Shown: positions 1-7,031, counted from the stretch's first letter. The stretch: DNA of 21,508 nucleotides from Abiotrophia sp965245735 (GCA_965245735.1 CBDFAX010000031.1:1-21508), one strand, 5' to 3'. The notes: generated from the sequence alone by a model not told the origin. Made by a program: numbers and translations.

Positions 1-652
1 ACTTATCCAGTTGAATGTCGTGGACAGCTTGCAGGGTCCCTGGCTTGCCGCCCATAACGTAGACCTTGTCAGCCAAGATCAAGGCTTCATCCACATCGTG
101 GGTGATGAGCAAGGTCGACCAGCCCATCTGCTGCTTGTAGTGGAGGAACCACTGATGTAGCTGGCGTCGGGTCACCGCGTCCAAGGCACCAAAGGCCTCA
201 TCCAAGAGGACCCATTGGCGCTTGAAGCAGGCCGTTCGCAGGAAGGCTGCCCGCTGGCGCATGCCCCCTGACAGGGACTTAGGATAGTGATTGGCCCAAG
301 TCGCTAGCTTGAATTCTTCCAGTAGCTGCTTGGCCTCCGCGCGGGCCTGGGACTTCTTGACCCCAGACACCACTAGGGGCAGGGCCACATTGTCTACTAG
401 GGTCAGGTGCTCGAAAAGCATGTCCTTTTGCAGCATATAGCTGACCTGACCGGGTTCTAGGGGCTGTCCCGCTAGGCTAATAGAGCCCGACTGGACCGGC
501 AAAATACCCGCGATTAAATTAAAGAGGGTGGTCTTACCGACCCCGCTTCGACCCAGGATAGCCACGGTTTGGCCCGCTGCCACCTGAAGATTAACATCTT
601 GGATGACCATTTGCTGGTCGTAGCCGTAGGCTAAGTCCCGAATTTCTAGCAC
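1..652 (-). CDS. thiZ: Thiamine-precursor ABC transporter ATPase, C-terminus cut off by window edge
   Basis: This is the nucleotide-binding subunit that powers uptake by the ThiX/ThiY transporter on the cytoplasmic face. The reading frame opens at a GTG at 652 (protein begins VLEIRDLAYGYDQQ). An AGGAG lies 9 nt upstream, inside the end of thiY, and only one base separates it from the thiY stop. All ATPase motifs are visible: Walker A GRSGVGKTT, Q-loop YMLQKD, signature LSGGMRQRAAF, Walker B WVLLDEAFGALD and the switch histidine in LLITHDVDEAL. About 217 codons are present, and the frame is still open at base 1, so roughly 20-40 residues are probably missing. The sequence alone would also fit the related SsuB/TauB ATPases. 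The TPP riboswitch and the ThiY neighbour point to thiamine precursors. Confidence 0.88.
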   Translation of the reverse strand, partial: MLEIRDLAYGYDQQMVIQDVNLQVAAGQTVAILGRSGVGKTTLFNLIAGILPVQSGSISLAGQPLEPGQVSYMLQKDMLFEHLTLVDNVALPLVVSGVKKSQARAEAKQLLEEFKLATWANHYPKSLSGGMRQRAAFLRTACFKRQWVLLDEAFGALDAVTRRQLHQWFLHYKQQMGWSTLLITHDVDEALILADKVYVMGGKPGTLQAVHDIQLDK

Positions 653-653
653 C

Positions 654-1655
654 TTACTCCGCTCCTAAATATTCATTGCTAAAGTATTGGCCCTTAGTTA
701 GGTCGCTTTCGACCAGTTTGTTGTCATAGAGCCATTGATAGAAGGCATTCCAACGAGCTGGATCGAACTGGCCCCATTTGGCTGGATCGCTAGCGTAACG
801 CTCGCTCAACCATTTTTGGGAAGCCAGGACGAAGTCACGTTGGTCCTTCAATTCTGGGGCCGCTTCAATCAAAATGTCGGCCGCTTCTTCTGGATGTTCC
901 ATAGCGTATTGGTAGCCCTTCTTGATGGCTGCCAAGACCTTCTTGGCTTGATCTGGGTGGGCTTTGAGGTAATCATTATTGGCAATAATAACTGGTGAGT
1001 AGAAGTCCAATTCTGGCGCGATGTCCCGAATTTGGAAGAAGGTTGTGGACACCTTCTGGAAGCCTGCCAAAATCCCATCCCAGGCATAGTAAACCCAGGC
1101 TGCATCGAATTGGTTATTAGCCAAGCCGATAATGGAGTTGTCGCCATCATTTGGTACTAGGCTAGCCTTGGAGAAGTCCCCGCCGGCCTTCTTAGTCATG
1201 TATTCCATCATCTTCAATTCAATTGGGTCATTCCAAGTGCCGTACTTGTGCCCTTCCAGACCCTTAGGATCCTTGATGCCGGCTTCTTCCTTAGCAATAA
1301 TACCGGACGTGTTGTGTTCAATAATAGCCGCTACCGCCGTTACTGGCAAGCCACCCGCAAATCGCTTAGCCAAAGAATCTTGGAAGGCAATCCCGAAGGC
1401 CGCCTTACCTAGCCCCACTAATTCAGTGGTTGAGCCTTCAGGTGGACGTTTGATATCGACTTCCACGCCCACTTCCTTGAAGTAGCCCTTGGCTTGGGCG
1501 ACGTAAAGCCCGGTATGGTTAGTGTTAGGTACCCAGTCTAGAATCAGGTCTACCTTGTTGTCATCACTTGATTGAGCGGCTACGCTTGGTAATGTGGTCC
1601 CAGCCAAAGATAGGCCGGCAAGCAGGGCCGCGAATTTTTTCATCCATTTTTGCAT
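654..1655 (-). CDS. thiY: ABC transporter substrate-binding protein for thiamine pyrimidine precursor (NMT1/THI5-like, ThiY)
   Basis: This is the extracellular receptor of the transporter. The family binds HMP-type pyrimidines such as formylaminopyrimidine and passes them to the permease. The 333-residue protein has a signal peptide (charged MQKWMKK, hydrophobic core to about residue 22, probable cleavage after VAA at residue 27). The family hallmark LDWVPNTNHTGLYVA follows directly, then the GYFKE region and the GTWND segment. The ATG at 1655 is chosen because GAGGAG sits 10 nt upstream; the internal ATG at residue 5 would be too far from it. The signal peptide has no lipobox cysteine, which is unusual for a Gram-positive binding protein. 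The gene lies 21 bases after thiX and one base before thiZ. The exact ligand (HMP or a formyl or amino derivative) cannot be read from the sequence. Confidence 0.9.
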   Translation of the reverse strand: MQKWMKKFAALLAGLSLAGTTLPSVAAQSSDDNKVDLILDWVPNTNHTGLYVAQAKGYFKEVGVEVDIKRPPEGSTTELVGLGKAAFGIAFQDSLAKRFAGGLPVTAVAAIIEHNTSGIIAKEEAGIKDPKGLEGHKYGTWNDPIELKMMEYMTKKAGGDFSKASLVPNDGDNSIIGLANNQFDAAWVYYAWDGILAGFQKVSTTFFQIRDIAPELDFYSPVIIANNDYLKAHPDQAKKVLAAIKKGYQYAMEHPEEAADILIEAAPELKDQRDFVLASQKWLSERYASDPAKWGQFDPARWNAFYQWLYDNKLVESDLTKGQYFSNEYLGAE

Positions 1656-1676
1656 GTGTGTGTCACTCCTCTAATC

Positions 1677-2456
1677 TTAGGAAATATGGGGGGCCTTGCT
1701 TGAGCGCCAAGGCAAGGCGAGTCGTTCAATGAGGGCAACTAGGCCCATAAAAATCAAACTCAGTGCTGAAATGAGGAAAATGACCGCGAACATCTTGTCG
1801 TAGGCGAAGGCCTTCTTGGTCTGAATCATATAGACACCCAAACCCTCGAATCCCCCTAGCCATTCCGCCACAACCGAACTCACGAAGGCGTATGAGACAC
1901 TGACCTTAAGCCCGGAAAAGAAAAAATGTAGGCTGGTCGGTATCTTAACATAGCGCAAGGTCTGCCAATGACTGGCTCCCATCATGTTCAGCAACTGCAA
2001 GGCATCCTGGTCACAATGGGCGAAGCCACTTAAGATACTCATGATAATAGGAAAAATCGTGGTTAAGACAACTAAGACAATCTTAGGCGTCATCTCATAG
2101 CCCAGGGCCAAGACCAAAATCGGGGCGATGGCCACCGTCGGCACAGTCTGAGATACGATTAAGAGTGGGTAGAGGGCCCGGTGGACCCATTTGAAGCGGT
2201 CCATGATGACCGCCAGCATAAAGGCCAAGACAATCCCAATGCCAAGCCCGATAAAGGCCTGGATTAGGGTCACCCGACTATTGCGCCAGAGGTTAGGAGC
2301 ATCTTGCCAGATAGCCGCCAGAACCGCCGACGGAGCCGGAATGATAAAACGCGGCAGCATACCCAGCCGAGCCGTCACTTCCCATAAGGCCAGGAGTCCT
2401 AAGCCTGTCAGCCAAGCCACACTTGATTCAAACCAGCGATGCACTCTCTGTTTAAT
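1677..2456 (-). CDS. thiX: Thiamine-precursor ABC transporter permease (ThiX), probable ATT start
   Basis: This is the membrane channel subunit of the importer. It is a BPD_transp_1-type permease with about six hydrophobic segments and the conserved cytoplasmic loop around EWLGGFEGLGVYMIQ, which contacts the ATPase. The open frame extends up to 2558, but that extension would translate the riboswitch terminator, so an upstream start is very unlikely. The best ribosome binding site, AAAGGAG, is followed 9 nt later by an ATT codon at 2456 (protein IKQRVHRWFESS), giving 259 residues, the usual size for ThiX. There is no ATG or TTG at this spacing. A GTG at 2492 is possible but has a poor ribosome binding site. 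An ATT start is rare, so a sequencing error or the GTG alternative should be kept in mind. The gene is first in the operon. Confidence 0.85.
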   Translation of the reverse strand: MKQRVHRWFESSVAWLTGLGLLALWEVTARLGMLPRFIIPAPSAVLAAIWQDAPNLWRNSRVTLIQAFIGLGIGIVLAFMLAVIMDRFKWVHRALYPLLIVSQTVPTVAIAPILVLALGYEMTPKIVLVVLTTIFPIIMSILSGFAHCDQDALQLLNMMGASHWQTLRYVKIPTSLHFFFSGLKVSVSYAFVSSVVAEWLGGFEGLGVYMIQTKKAFAYDKMFAVIFLISALSLIFMGLVALIERLALPWRSSKAPHIS

Positions 2457-2513
2457 GGTTACCGTCTCCTTTCTATTGAGAATACGTAACACCCACTTGC
2501 GTTTGGACTCGAT

Positions 2514-2552
2514 AAAAAAAGACCCATTCCGGCATGACGCGCAGGATGAGTC
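2514..2552 (-). terminator. Intrinsic terminator of the TPP riboswitch expression platform
   Basis: On the minus strand, GACTCATCC pairs with GGAATGGGTC (one bulge, one G-U pair) and is followed by seven T. The CATCC of the 5' arm can instead pair with GGATG at the 3' end of the aptamer P1 stem (2577-2581). This gives a readable antiterminator, so TPP binding that occupies P1 should favour termination before thiX. Confidence 0.85.
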
Positions 2553-2573
2553 CATCAATCAGATTCAACTTGC

Positions 2574-2660
2574 CACATCCCTACGTAAGTATTAACTTCA
2601 TCAGGTTATGAGGGTCCGAGGCAAAGCCCCATCTCAGCCGCAGTCGCGGCACCCCTTGTG
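2574..2660 (-). promoter_or_regulatory. TPP (thiamine pyrophosphate) riboswitch aptamer
   Basis: The minus strand carries the THI-box hallmarks in order: GGGGTGCC, then GGCTGAGATGGGG, ACCCTCATAACCTGAT and CTTACGTAGGGA. The ends close in a P1 stem, CACA (2657-2660) with TGTG (2574-2577). It lies just downstream of a promoter and upstream of a terminator, ahead of thiX. The expected behaviour is transcription attenuation when intracellular TPP is high. This also supports naming the downstream transporter as a thiamine-pathway importer. Confidence 0.95.
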
Positions 2661-2670
2661 TTACCTCTAT

Positions 2671-2699
2671 ATTATATGCAAGTTGATGTAAGAATGCAA
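2671..2699 (-). promoter_or_regulatory. Sigma-A-type promoter of the thiXYZ operon
   Basis: On the minus strand TTGCAT (2694-2699) is separated by 17 bp from TATAAT (2671-2676). Transcription would begin about 5-10 bases before the riboswitch aptamer. Confidence 0.85.
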
Positions 2700-2754
2700 T
2701 TGCGGTGCTTGGGGGATGGGGGAGAAAAAGCGTAATCGTGAATAGCCTTTAACT

Positions 2755-3093
2755 TTATATATCGTCACTTAAACATAGGGGCGCTACTGCCACTAGGCCA
2801 ATCCAAAAAAGAATGAATAGAAAGGACCAAGCGACACTTCTCCCGACGGTTCTTAGGCGCCTAATCGTCAAACTAGCATAAGGAACTAATAGAATCCCAT
2901 AAGCGACAAAGGCAATAATTCTTATCAGTAACTTATCTGGATCCCCTAGCAAATCCACCACTATATAGGCAATAACCACTGGACTAATATACCATGTAAA
3001 GACCGTTAAAAATTCAAAGCGGCTAGCGGGGCGATCTGTACAGAAGGCATACTTCCAGAAGTCTTTCAGTGCCTCTCTAACTTGTGGGTTCAT
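2755..3093 (-). CDS. DUF805-like small membrane protein
   Basis: The 112-residue protein resembles the DUF805 family. An N-terminal FWKYAFCTDRPASRFEF matches the family's region around the GRASR-EF motif. Hydrophobic helices follow, with an IRRLRTVGRS motif where the family has its RRLHD-GRSGW segment. The function of DUF805 proteins is unknown. The frame could be extended upstream to a GTG at 3108, but the ATG at 3093 has GAGGAG 7 nt upstream, so I use it. It starts one base after the stop of the preceding gene and is the last gene of a six-gene operon. No convincing terminator follows before the thi promoter region. The acidic C-terminus is short. Confidence 0.75.
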   Translation of the reverse strand: MNPQVREALKDFWKYAFCTDRPASRFEFLTVFTWYISPVVIAYIVVDLLGDPDKLLIRIIAFVAYGILLVPYASLTIRRLRTVGRSVAWSFLFILFWIGLVAVAPLCLSDDI

Positions 3094-3094
3094 T

Positions 3095-3688
3095 TTATCT
3101 CTCCTCACTAGGCTTCAATTCAACGAGATTGTCCGATTCTTTAAGAGGTAAATTGGAATAGAACCACAGGTACCATTTCTTACCATTAGAATCTGTGTAA
3201 GTCTTGACTTGCTCAACCTTCTGACCATTGATTGTCATCTGCTTAACTGCTTCATATTGAGAAAGACCAAAGGCTGGCATGAGATTCTCAGAGCCCGGAT
3301 TATTCTTCTGGAAGTGTGCCAGCTTAGGAAGATATTCCTGATACAAGGATTGAATTCTTTCTGCTGACGTTTGGTTGATACGATTATCTGGTATCCGGTT
3401 GAAAACTTTAGTGAATACTGTCGATTTGGTCTCACGGACATCGCCATCAGAATGATGGACCGTTTGTTCAAAGTGCGCGACTAGGTTATCGCCTTTTTGA
3501 TAAAGGAGGATGGCATCACCTCTCTCCAAGTCAAATCGCCCTATCTCCACGAGCGGTATATCCTCCTCTACTTGCTCTGGCCTAGGCATTAAGGACAAAG
3601 GGAAAACAATCCACACACCTAGGCTGAGTAATATAAATGGTATCAGTATCTTATTAACCTTGAACCAGGCCAATAGCTTATTCTTCAT
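3095..3688 (-). CDS. Exported single-pass protein of unrecognised family, paralogue of the next gene upstream
   Basis: I do not recognise this 197-residue protein. It has one N-terminal membrane segment (about residues 14-34) and then a soluble, probably extracytoplasmic domain rich in charged and aromatic residues. Its C-terminal third, about residues 150-192 (INGQKVEQVKTY, DSNGKKWYLWFY, then LPLKESDNLVEL), repeats the pattern of the protein encoded at 3707-4324 (INGQPVEKVHEY, EAGHTWYIWYY, LKLKPTGNKVTL). The two are therefore paralogues that have diverged in their N-terminal halves. No catalytic motif or lipobox is visible. It ends one base before the DUF805-like gene. Binding, immunity or envelope roles are all possible and none is shown. 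Confidence 0.75.
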   Translation of the reverse strand: MKNKLLAWFKVNKILIPFILLSLGVWIVFPLSLMPRPEQVEEDIPLVEIGRFDLERGDAILLYQKGDNLVAHFEQTVHHSDGDVRETKSTVFTKVFNRIPDNRINQTSAERIQSLYQEYLPKLAHFQKNNPGSENLMPAFGLSQYEAVKQMTINGQKVEQVKTYTDSNGKKWYLWFYSNLPLKESDNLVELKPSEER

Positions 3689-3706
3689 CTTCTACCTCCT
3701 CAAGAT

Positions 3707-4324
3707 TTAATCAAGCGTCACTTTATTTCCCGTTGGTTTTAGCTTTAAATCTCGATAATACCAGATATACCAAGTATGTCCGGCTTCATCCACATACTCA
3801 TGGACTTTCTCGACAGGTTGGCCATTGATACGGACTCGCTTAATGTTAGCGTAAGGCGTGACACCCGCTACTGGGTAGCGAGCTTGCGGATCGAGCACTA
3901 GACGGGTCTGGGCTTGAGCAATGGGTAGTAAGGTTGCCGCAATGAACGGATCCACAATCTTACCATCCACACCATCCGACATGCCCTCTGTCTTAATATA
4001 TTGAAAGAGAGCGGGGACATCCCAACTGTAGCCTTTCCCATCTGACTTGTCTCCATAGTAAACGCGCATAATGAAGGTCCTATTCTTGCGGACGATGACA
4101 TCGGAGCCAATTCCTTCATAGTGGAAACTCAAGAGTTCCTCACCACCCGTCGTTAAGGCTAAGGAGGGGCCAAAAGTTGGTTGGCTCTGACTAGCTTCCG
4201 CAATCGCTTGGGTGCTAGTCGAATCCGACTGTAAGTTATTAGATTGTGGGTTACCAAGAAAAAAATAATAAGCAATCATCAGTATGGCAAGGCTAGATAT
4301 AAATATCGCGACTTTCTTCTTCAA
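3707..4324 (-). CDS. Exported single-pass protein of unrecognised family, paralogue of the downstream gene
   Basis: This 205-residue protein of unknown function has an N-terminal membrane anchor (KKKVAIFISSLAILMIAYYFF), a Ser/Gln/Thr-rich stretch at about residues 27-50, and an extracytoplasmic domain. Its C-terminus carries the same NG-VE-V-Y/WYIWYY/LK-N-V-L pattern as the gene at 3095-3688. I choose a TTG start at 4324, two bases after the DUF1310-like stop, because GGAGG lies 10 nt upstream. The longer frame to 4384 would run into the upstream gene and has no ribosome binding site. Tight spacing on both sides supports co-transcription. No homologous family comes to mind. Confidence 0.75.
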   Translation of the reverse strand: MKKKVAIFISSLAILMIAYYFFLGNPQSNNLQSDSTSTQAIAEASQSQPTFGPSLALTTGGEELLSFHYEGIGSDVIVRKNRTFIMRVYYGDKSDGKGYSWDVPALFQYIKTEGMSDGVDGKIVDPFIAATLLPIAQAQTRLVLDPQARYPVAGVTPYANIKRVRINGQPVEKVHEYVDEAGHTWYIWYYRDLKLKPTGNKVTLD

Positions 4325-4326
4325 GG

Positions 4327-4719
4327 TTAGTTCCCCTCCAATAGTTTTTTGAACTCTAGAGATTCTACATATGAACCTAGCCAAACTTCCCTACTCGGCA
4401 TGATTCTAGTCACAATAAACCTCACTTGCACTGATTCATCCCCATTAACCGACACACTAAATCTTACACCGCCCATGGGAGTACGTTCCACTGATTTCTG
4501 GTTAATTGCATAAGATTGTATAGTCCCTTTTGACGTAAAGGCATGCTCATCTTTTTGGATGAAGTAGCTATCCAGTTGGTCTTTTAATTCCTGACTGTAG
4601 ACTAAATTATGTATTTCCACTTGGACCGCCACTACGTGATAGATAATTGGGCCGACAATCATCCCGATAACGATTAAGAAGGGATACCACTTCTTTATGA
4701 ATTGTTTGCACTTTTTCAT
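4327..4719 (-). CDS. DUF1310-like membrane-anchored protein
   Basis: The 130-residue protein has one N-terminal membrane helix (about residues 12-31) and a small extracytoplasmic domain. The segment AFTSKGTIQSYAINQKS, followed by a PMGGV motif and a VNGDES strand, matches my recollection of DUF1310, a small exported family of streptococci and relatives with no known function. The match is from memory and not from a search. An AGGAGG lies 7 nt before the ATG. The gene sits between a tandem-lipoprotein-like gene and the unrecognised paralogue pair in one operon. Confidence 0.65.
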   Translation of the reverse strand: MKKCKQFIKKWYPFLIVIGMIVGPIIYHVVAVQVEIHNLVYSQELKDQLDSYFIQKDEHAFTSKGTIQSYAINQKSVERTPMGGVRFSVSVNGDESVQVRFIVTRIMPSREVWLGSYVESLEFKKLLEGN

Positions 4720-4775
4720 CTTATAACCTCCTAGAAGTTACTAAGCTCTCTTTTTCTCTTGCTGACGCTTGCGTC

Positions 4776-5447
4776 CTACTCAGCCCTTATTATCTCAGAA
4801 ACCAGTATTATCTGTTCAGTTGCTTCAAAGCTAATAGTCCGTTTAAATTTATGTTCTTCATCATCCTTGAAGTCGCCATCAAACTGTACTTTCAATTGAC
4901 TATCCTCAGGCACCTTTAGATATTTGGCTAACTCTTCGTTCTTGGCATAATATGAAATAAAATAATTGCTGGTTCCAGGCGTGTAATATGTCTTTTTTAC
5001 ATTAAATGTTGCCGTATCAAAGAAACTTTCTTTGAAATGAAAGGATTGGAATAAGAAGCGGAAATTCTTAAATTCCTCTGGGACCTCGCTACCATCTTCC
5101 ATCTTCATTTGGCCCTTCTCAAAATAGATAGCTTTCTTATATTTTTCGGGCATATTCTCTTCAACCTGAATTGGTCTCTGGCCGATTATTCCTGTCACTT
5201 GATGGGTATCAGGATTTCCCTTCACCTCAACACGTAACTCTGTATTGTCGGATAGCCACAGATTAACCACGCTGAAACCATCAGGGAACTTCTCAAACAA
5301 ATCCTCTACGTTCTCAGTGGGATAGAGCCGCTCTAAAACCTTGAAGCGGCTTTGCATGTCCTCAATAGAGCCGCCAATGGTTACCTTACAGCCAGTTAGG
5401 CAGGCTAGTAGGCAGAGATAAATTAGGAGTCTTAGTTTTTTCTTCAT
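4776..5447 (-). CDS. Csa1/Lpl-like tandem lipoprotein (DUF576-like)
   Basis: This is a 223-residue predicted lipoprotein. The signal peptide ends in a clear lipobox, LTGC, with the cysteine at residue 20, so it should be lipid-anchored on the outer face of the membrane. The mature part shows features I recall from the staphylococcal Csa1/Lpl tandem-lipoprotein family: an early YPTENVEDLFEKF segment, a central EEFKNFRFLFQ segment and a late LKVQFDGDFKDD segment. Staphylococcal members are linked to host-cell interaction, but that role should not be transferred here. The gene is a paralogue of the one directly upstream (YPTENVEDLF here, YPTKDLRELF there). AGGAGG lies 8 nt before the ATG. An alternative is an unrelated small exported family with a similar layout. 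Confidence 0.65.
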   Translation of the reverse strand: MKKKLRLLIYLCLLACLTGCKVTIGGSIEDMQSRFKVLERLYPTENVEDLFEKFPDGFSVVNLWLSDNTELRVEVKGNPDTHQVTGIIGQRPIQVEENMPEKYKKAIYFEKGQMKMEDGSEVPEEFKNFRFLFQSFHFKESFFDTATFNVKKTYYTPGTSNYFISYYAKNEELAKYLKVPEDSQLKVQFDGDFKDDEEHKFKRTISFEATEQIILVSEIIRAE

Positions 5448-5515
5448 GGTGGAAACCTCCTAGAACCGAGAATATCCTAAAATAGGTCTTTTCTTGGGAA
5501 CTTTAAGTCTATTTG

Positions 5516-6256
5516 TCAGCGCTCGCTGCCTAAATTCGACCGTGTGGCACTAATCGTTTCACTGCAAAATATCATCGTTCTTGCTTCATTACTTATGGGC
5601 TTGAAATCTTTCGTTCGAATGCCTATGGTACTTTTAAATAATCCGCCTATACGCGACAGTGATTTACCAAATTCAATCTCGTACTTAGACTTTGAGAAGT
5701 CCACACCATAGTCACTTGAAATCGAATCTGAGGCTTCAAAATGATAGCGTCGTTCATAAGAGCCCTCTGCAGGATTATCATAAATGTCTAAGGGCTTTGC
5801 CTGGGCAAAATCCTCAGCCCTATAATCATAGTTCGCCATTAAGAGTTCAAAATTATTGAGATAAGTAGAAATCTGCTTGTCTTTTGGAATGTCGAAGGAC
5901 ACGCCACCCTTATAGGTAAGGTCTACCGTCTCTAGTATCTCTGAACTTCTGACAGGAAGAATCTTTTTAAGTATCGCCTTAGCACTAATCTTTTGCGTTT
6001 TACTCTCCCCCTCTATGATAATCCTTATTCTTATGAATTCCCCAGGCTTCCCTTCTTCAGCAAATTCCCTTATATGGATAACCGCAAAATCTTCCGGGAA
6101 GTATTTGAACAGTTCTCTTAAATCCTTAGTGGGGTAAAATTTTTCTAAGTAATCGAAGTTACGTAAAGCCATATGGCCCATCCATCGCGTATAGGTAAAT
6201 GCTGATATTCCTATCAATACAAGCAGTATCATTATTCGCTTAAGATATCGATTCAT
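5516..6256 (-). CDS. Csa1/Lpl-like paralogue without lipobox, first gene of the operon
   Basis: The 246-residue protein has an N-terminal hydrophobic segment (about residues 8-22) and an extracytoplasmic domain. It aligns by eye with the lipoprotein encoded at 4776-5447: FDYLEKFYPTKDLRELFKYFPEDFAVIHI matches that protein's LERLYPTENVEDLFEKFPDGFSVVNL, with a comparable central segment (TYLNNFELLMANYD). It has no cysteine near the hydrophobic segment, so it is probably anchored by an uncleaved helix and not by lipid. AAGGAG lies 7 nt before the ATG. The gene follows a 110-base leader with a terminator hairpin, so its expression, and that of the five genes behind it, may be attenuated. Confidence 0.65.
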   Translation of the reverse strand: MNRYLKRIMILLVLIGISAFTYTRWMGHMALRNFDYLEKFYPTKDLRELFKYFPEDFAVIHIREFAEEGKPGEFIRIRIIIEGESKTQKISAKAILKKILPVRSSEILETVDLTYKGGVSFDIPKDKQISTYLNNFELLMANYDYRAEDFAQAKPLDIYDNPAEGSYERRYHFEASDSISSDYGVDFSKSKYEIEFGKSLSRIGGLFKSTIGIRTKDFKPISNEARTMIFCSETISATRSNLGSER

Positions 6257-6366
6257 AACTTGTCTCCTTTTTCAAACTCTCTATATACAAAAAGAGGCCG
6301 GGTCCCACCAGCCTCCACAGTCCTTACTTAGCAGTCGATAGCGTGTGCTTCACCCTATCTTGTTAC
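6257..6366 (-). promoter_or_regulatory. Leader with possible attenuator ahead of the exported-protein operon
   Basis: This is the predicted 5' untranslated region, about 110 nt. It holds one strong hairpin (6337-6359: GATAGGGTG pairing with CACGCTATC, one mismatch, loop AAGCA), a linker, and an intrinsic terminator (6289-6315) that lies before the ribosome binding site. A terminator placed between promoter and first gene implies readthrough control. I can assign no ligand or riboswitch class, and I see no clear antiterminator or leader peptide. Confidence 0.6.
6289..6315 (-). terminator. Intrinsic terminator inside the leader
   Basis: On the minus strand GAGGCTGG pairs with CCGGCCTC (8 bp, one G-U) around a 6-nt loop and is followed by TTTTTG. 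It lies between the promoter at 6373-6402 and the start codon at 6256. Confidence 0.7.
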
Positions 6367-6372
6367 TCCTAT

Positions 6373-6402
6373 ATTATACTACTTATCCTCTAAGAAATAC
6401 AA
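6373..6402 (-). promoter_or_regulatory. Promoter of the exported-protein operon
   Basis: On the minus strand TTGTAT (6397-6402), 18-bp spacer, TATAAT (6373-6378). It is placed correctly for the leader and the six genes that end at 2755. Confidence 0.7.
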
Positions 6403-6605
6403 TAGAAATTGGAATTTTGTTACATTGAGTAAACACCGAATTATTATTTTATCAGGCTTTGTAAGCGCAACAGATATTTCTGATGTGTTTATTTCATAAT
6501 TTATACAGCAGGAAATGACAAGTAATTATTATAGAAAAAGTTAGTTAGTAAGCCATACATTACCAGCTTGGCTACTGGCTCGCCACACTCCACCCTTGCC
6601 AAAAT
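6403..6605. other. AT-rich intergenic stretch with no supported feature
   Basis: This is the remainder of the 396-bp gap between the DUF1648-like pair and the exported-protein operon. I see no open reading frame with a ribosome binding site, no strong hairpin and no repeat. Confidence 0.6.
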
Positions 6606-6637
6606 AAAAAAGTGTTGCTAGTCACGCTAGCAACACT
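6606..6637 (-). terminator. Intrinsic terminator of the DUF1648-like operon
   Basis: A perfect 11-bp stem (AGTGTTGCTAG with CTAGCAACACT, 5-nt loop) is followed on the minus strand by a run of T. It lies 16 bases after the stop of the gene at 6653. Confidence 0.9.
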
Positions 6638-6652
6638 TCCATTATGCTTTGA

Positions 6653-6994
6653 TTAGCCCTGCAGCATCTTCATGACGCCGCTATGGTCTAGAACCAGGAA
6701 GGACATAAAGAGGCAATAGACCAACATGCCCAGCAATAAATAGGTCTCAAAGGGCACTAGTCCCGGAAAGGTGGCTTTAATCCCCTTCCTGTGTCGATAG
6801 CATCTGGCCAACCAGCTCAAGCCTAGACCACAAGAGAAGACGGCGAAGGGCTCTAAGAAGAGCCGGTAGTTTGAACTGAGCGCATCCACACTAAATAAGC
6901 CGACTGGCTGAGGCGCAATCACTAGGTAACAGACAAGCGTAAACAAGAGCTGAGCCACCACTAGGGCCCATAGGACTTTTCTAAAGGTTCTCAT
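6653..6994 (-). CDS. Small membrane protein, diverged DUF1648-like paralogue
   Basis: The 113-residue protein has three hydrophobic segments (about residues 8-29, 45-62 and 81-103). It is a clear paralogue of the next gene upstream: both begin with a FRK--W--VA-Q--FT--C motif, share a YRLFLEP or YMLFLEP segment, then a basic loop, and end in a LVLD or LILDQ segment. It has lost the threonine-histidine-phenylalanine motif that the paralogue keeps and that is typical of DUF1648. AGAGGTG lies just upstream of the ATG. It is the last gene before a strong terminator. Its function is unknown. DUF1648 domains occur in SdpI-type immunity proteins, but this short form lacks the rest of SdpI. Confidence 0.65.
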   Translation of the reverse strand: MRTFRKVLWALVVAQLLFTLVCYLVIAPQPVGLFSVDALSSNYRLFLEPFAVFSCGLGLSWLARCYRHRKGIKATFPGLVPFETYLLLGMLVYCLFMSFLVLDHSGVMKMLQG

Positions 6995-7031
6995 ACTCGC
7001 TCACCTCTTCCCTTCTCTGATTAGGCATCAT

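Noticed and set aside
2457..2558. Upstream extension of thiX to 293 residues
   Set aside because: It would translate the riboswitch terminator and antiterminator region, has no ribosome binding site, and exceeds the usual family length.
4761..4778. Short GACGC/GCGTC hairpin after the lipoprotein-like gene as a terminator
   Set aside because: The loop would be too small and no T-run follows on the minus strand. The next gene has its own ribosome binding site within the same apparent operon.
6289..6330. T-box riboswitch
   Set aside because: A TGGTGGGACC stretch resembles the T-box core at about 10 of 13 positions, but the leader is too short, has no specifier stem, and the downstream genes are not aminoacyl-tRNA synthetase or amino acid genes.
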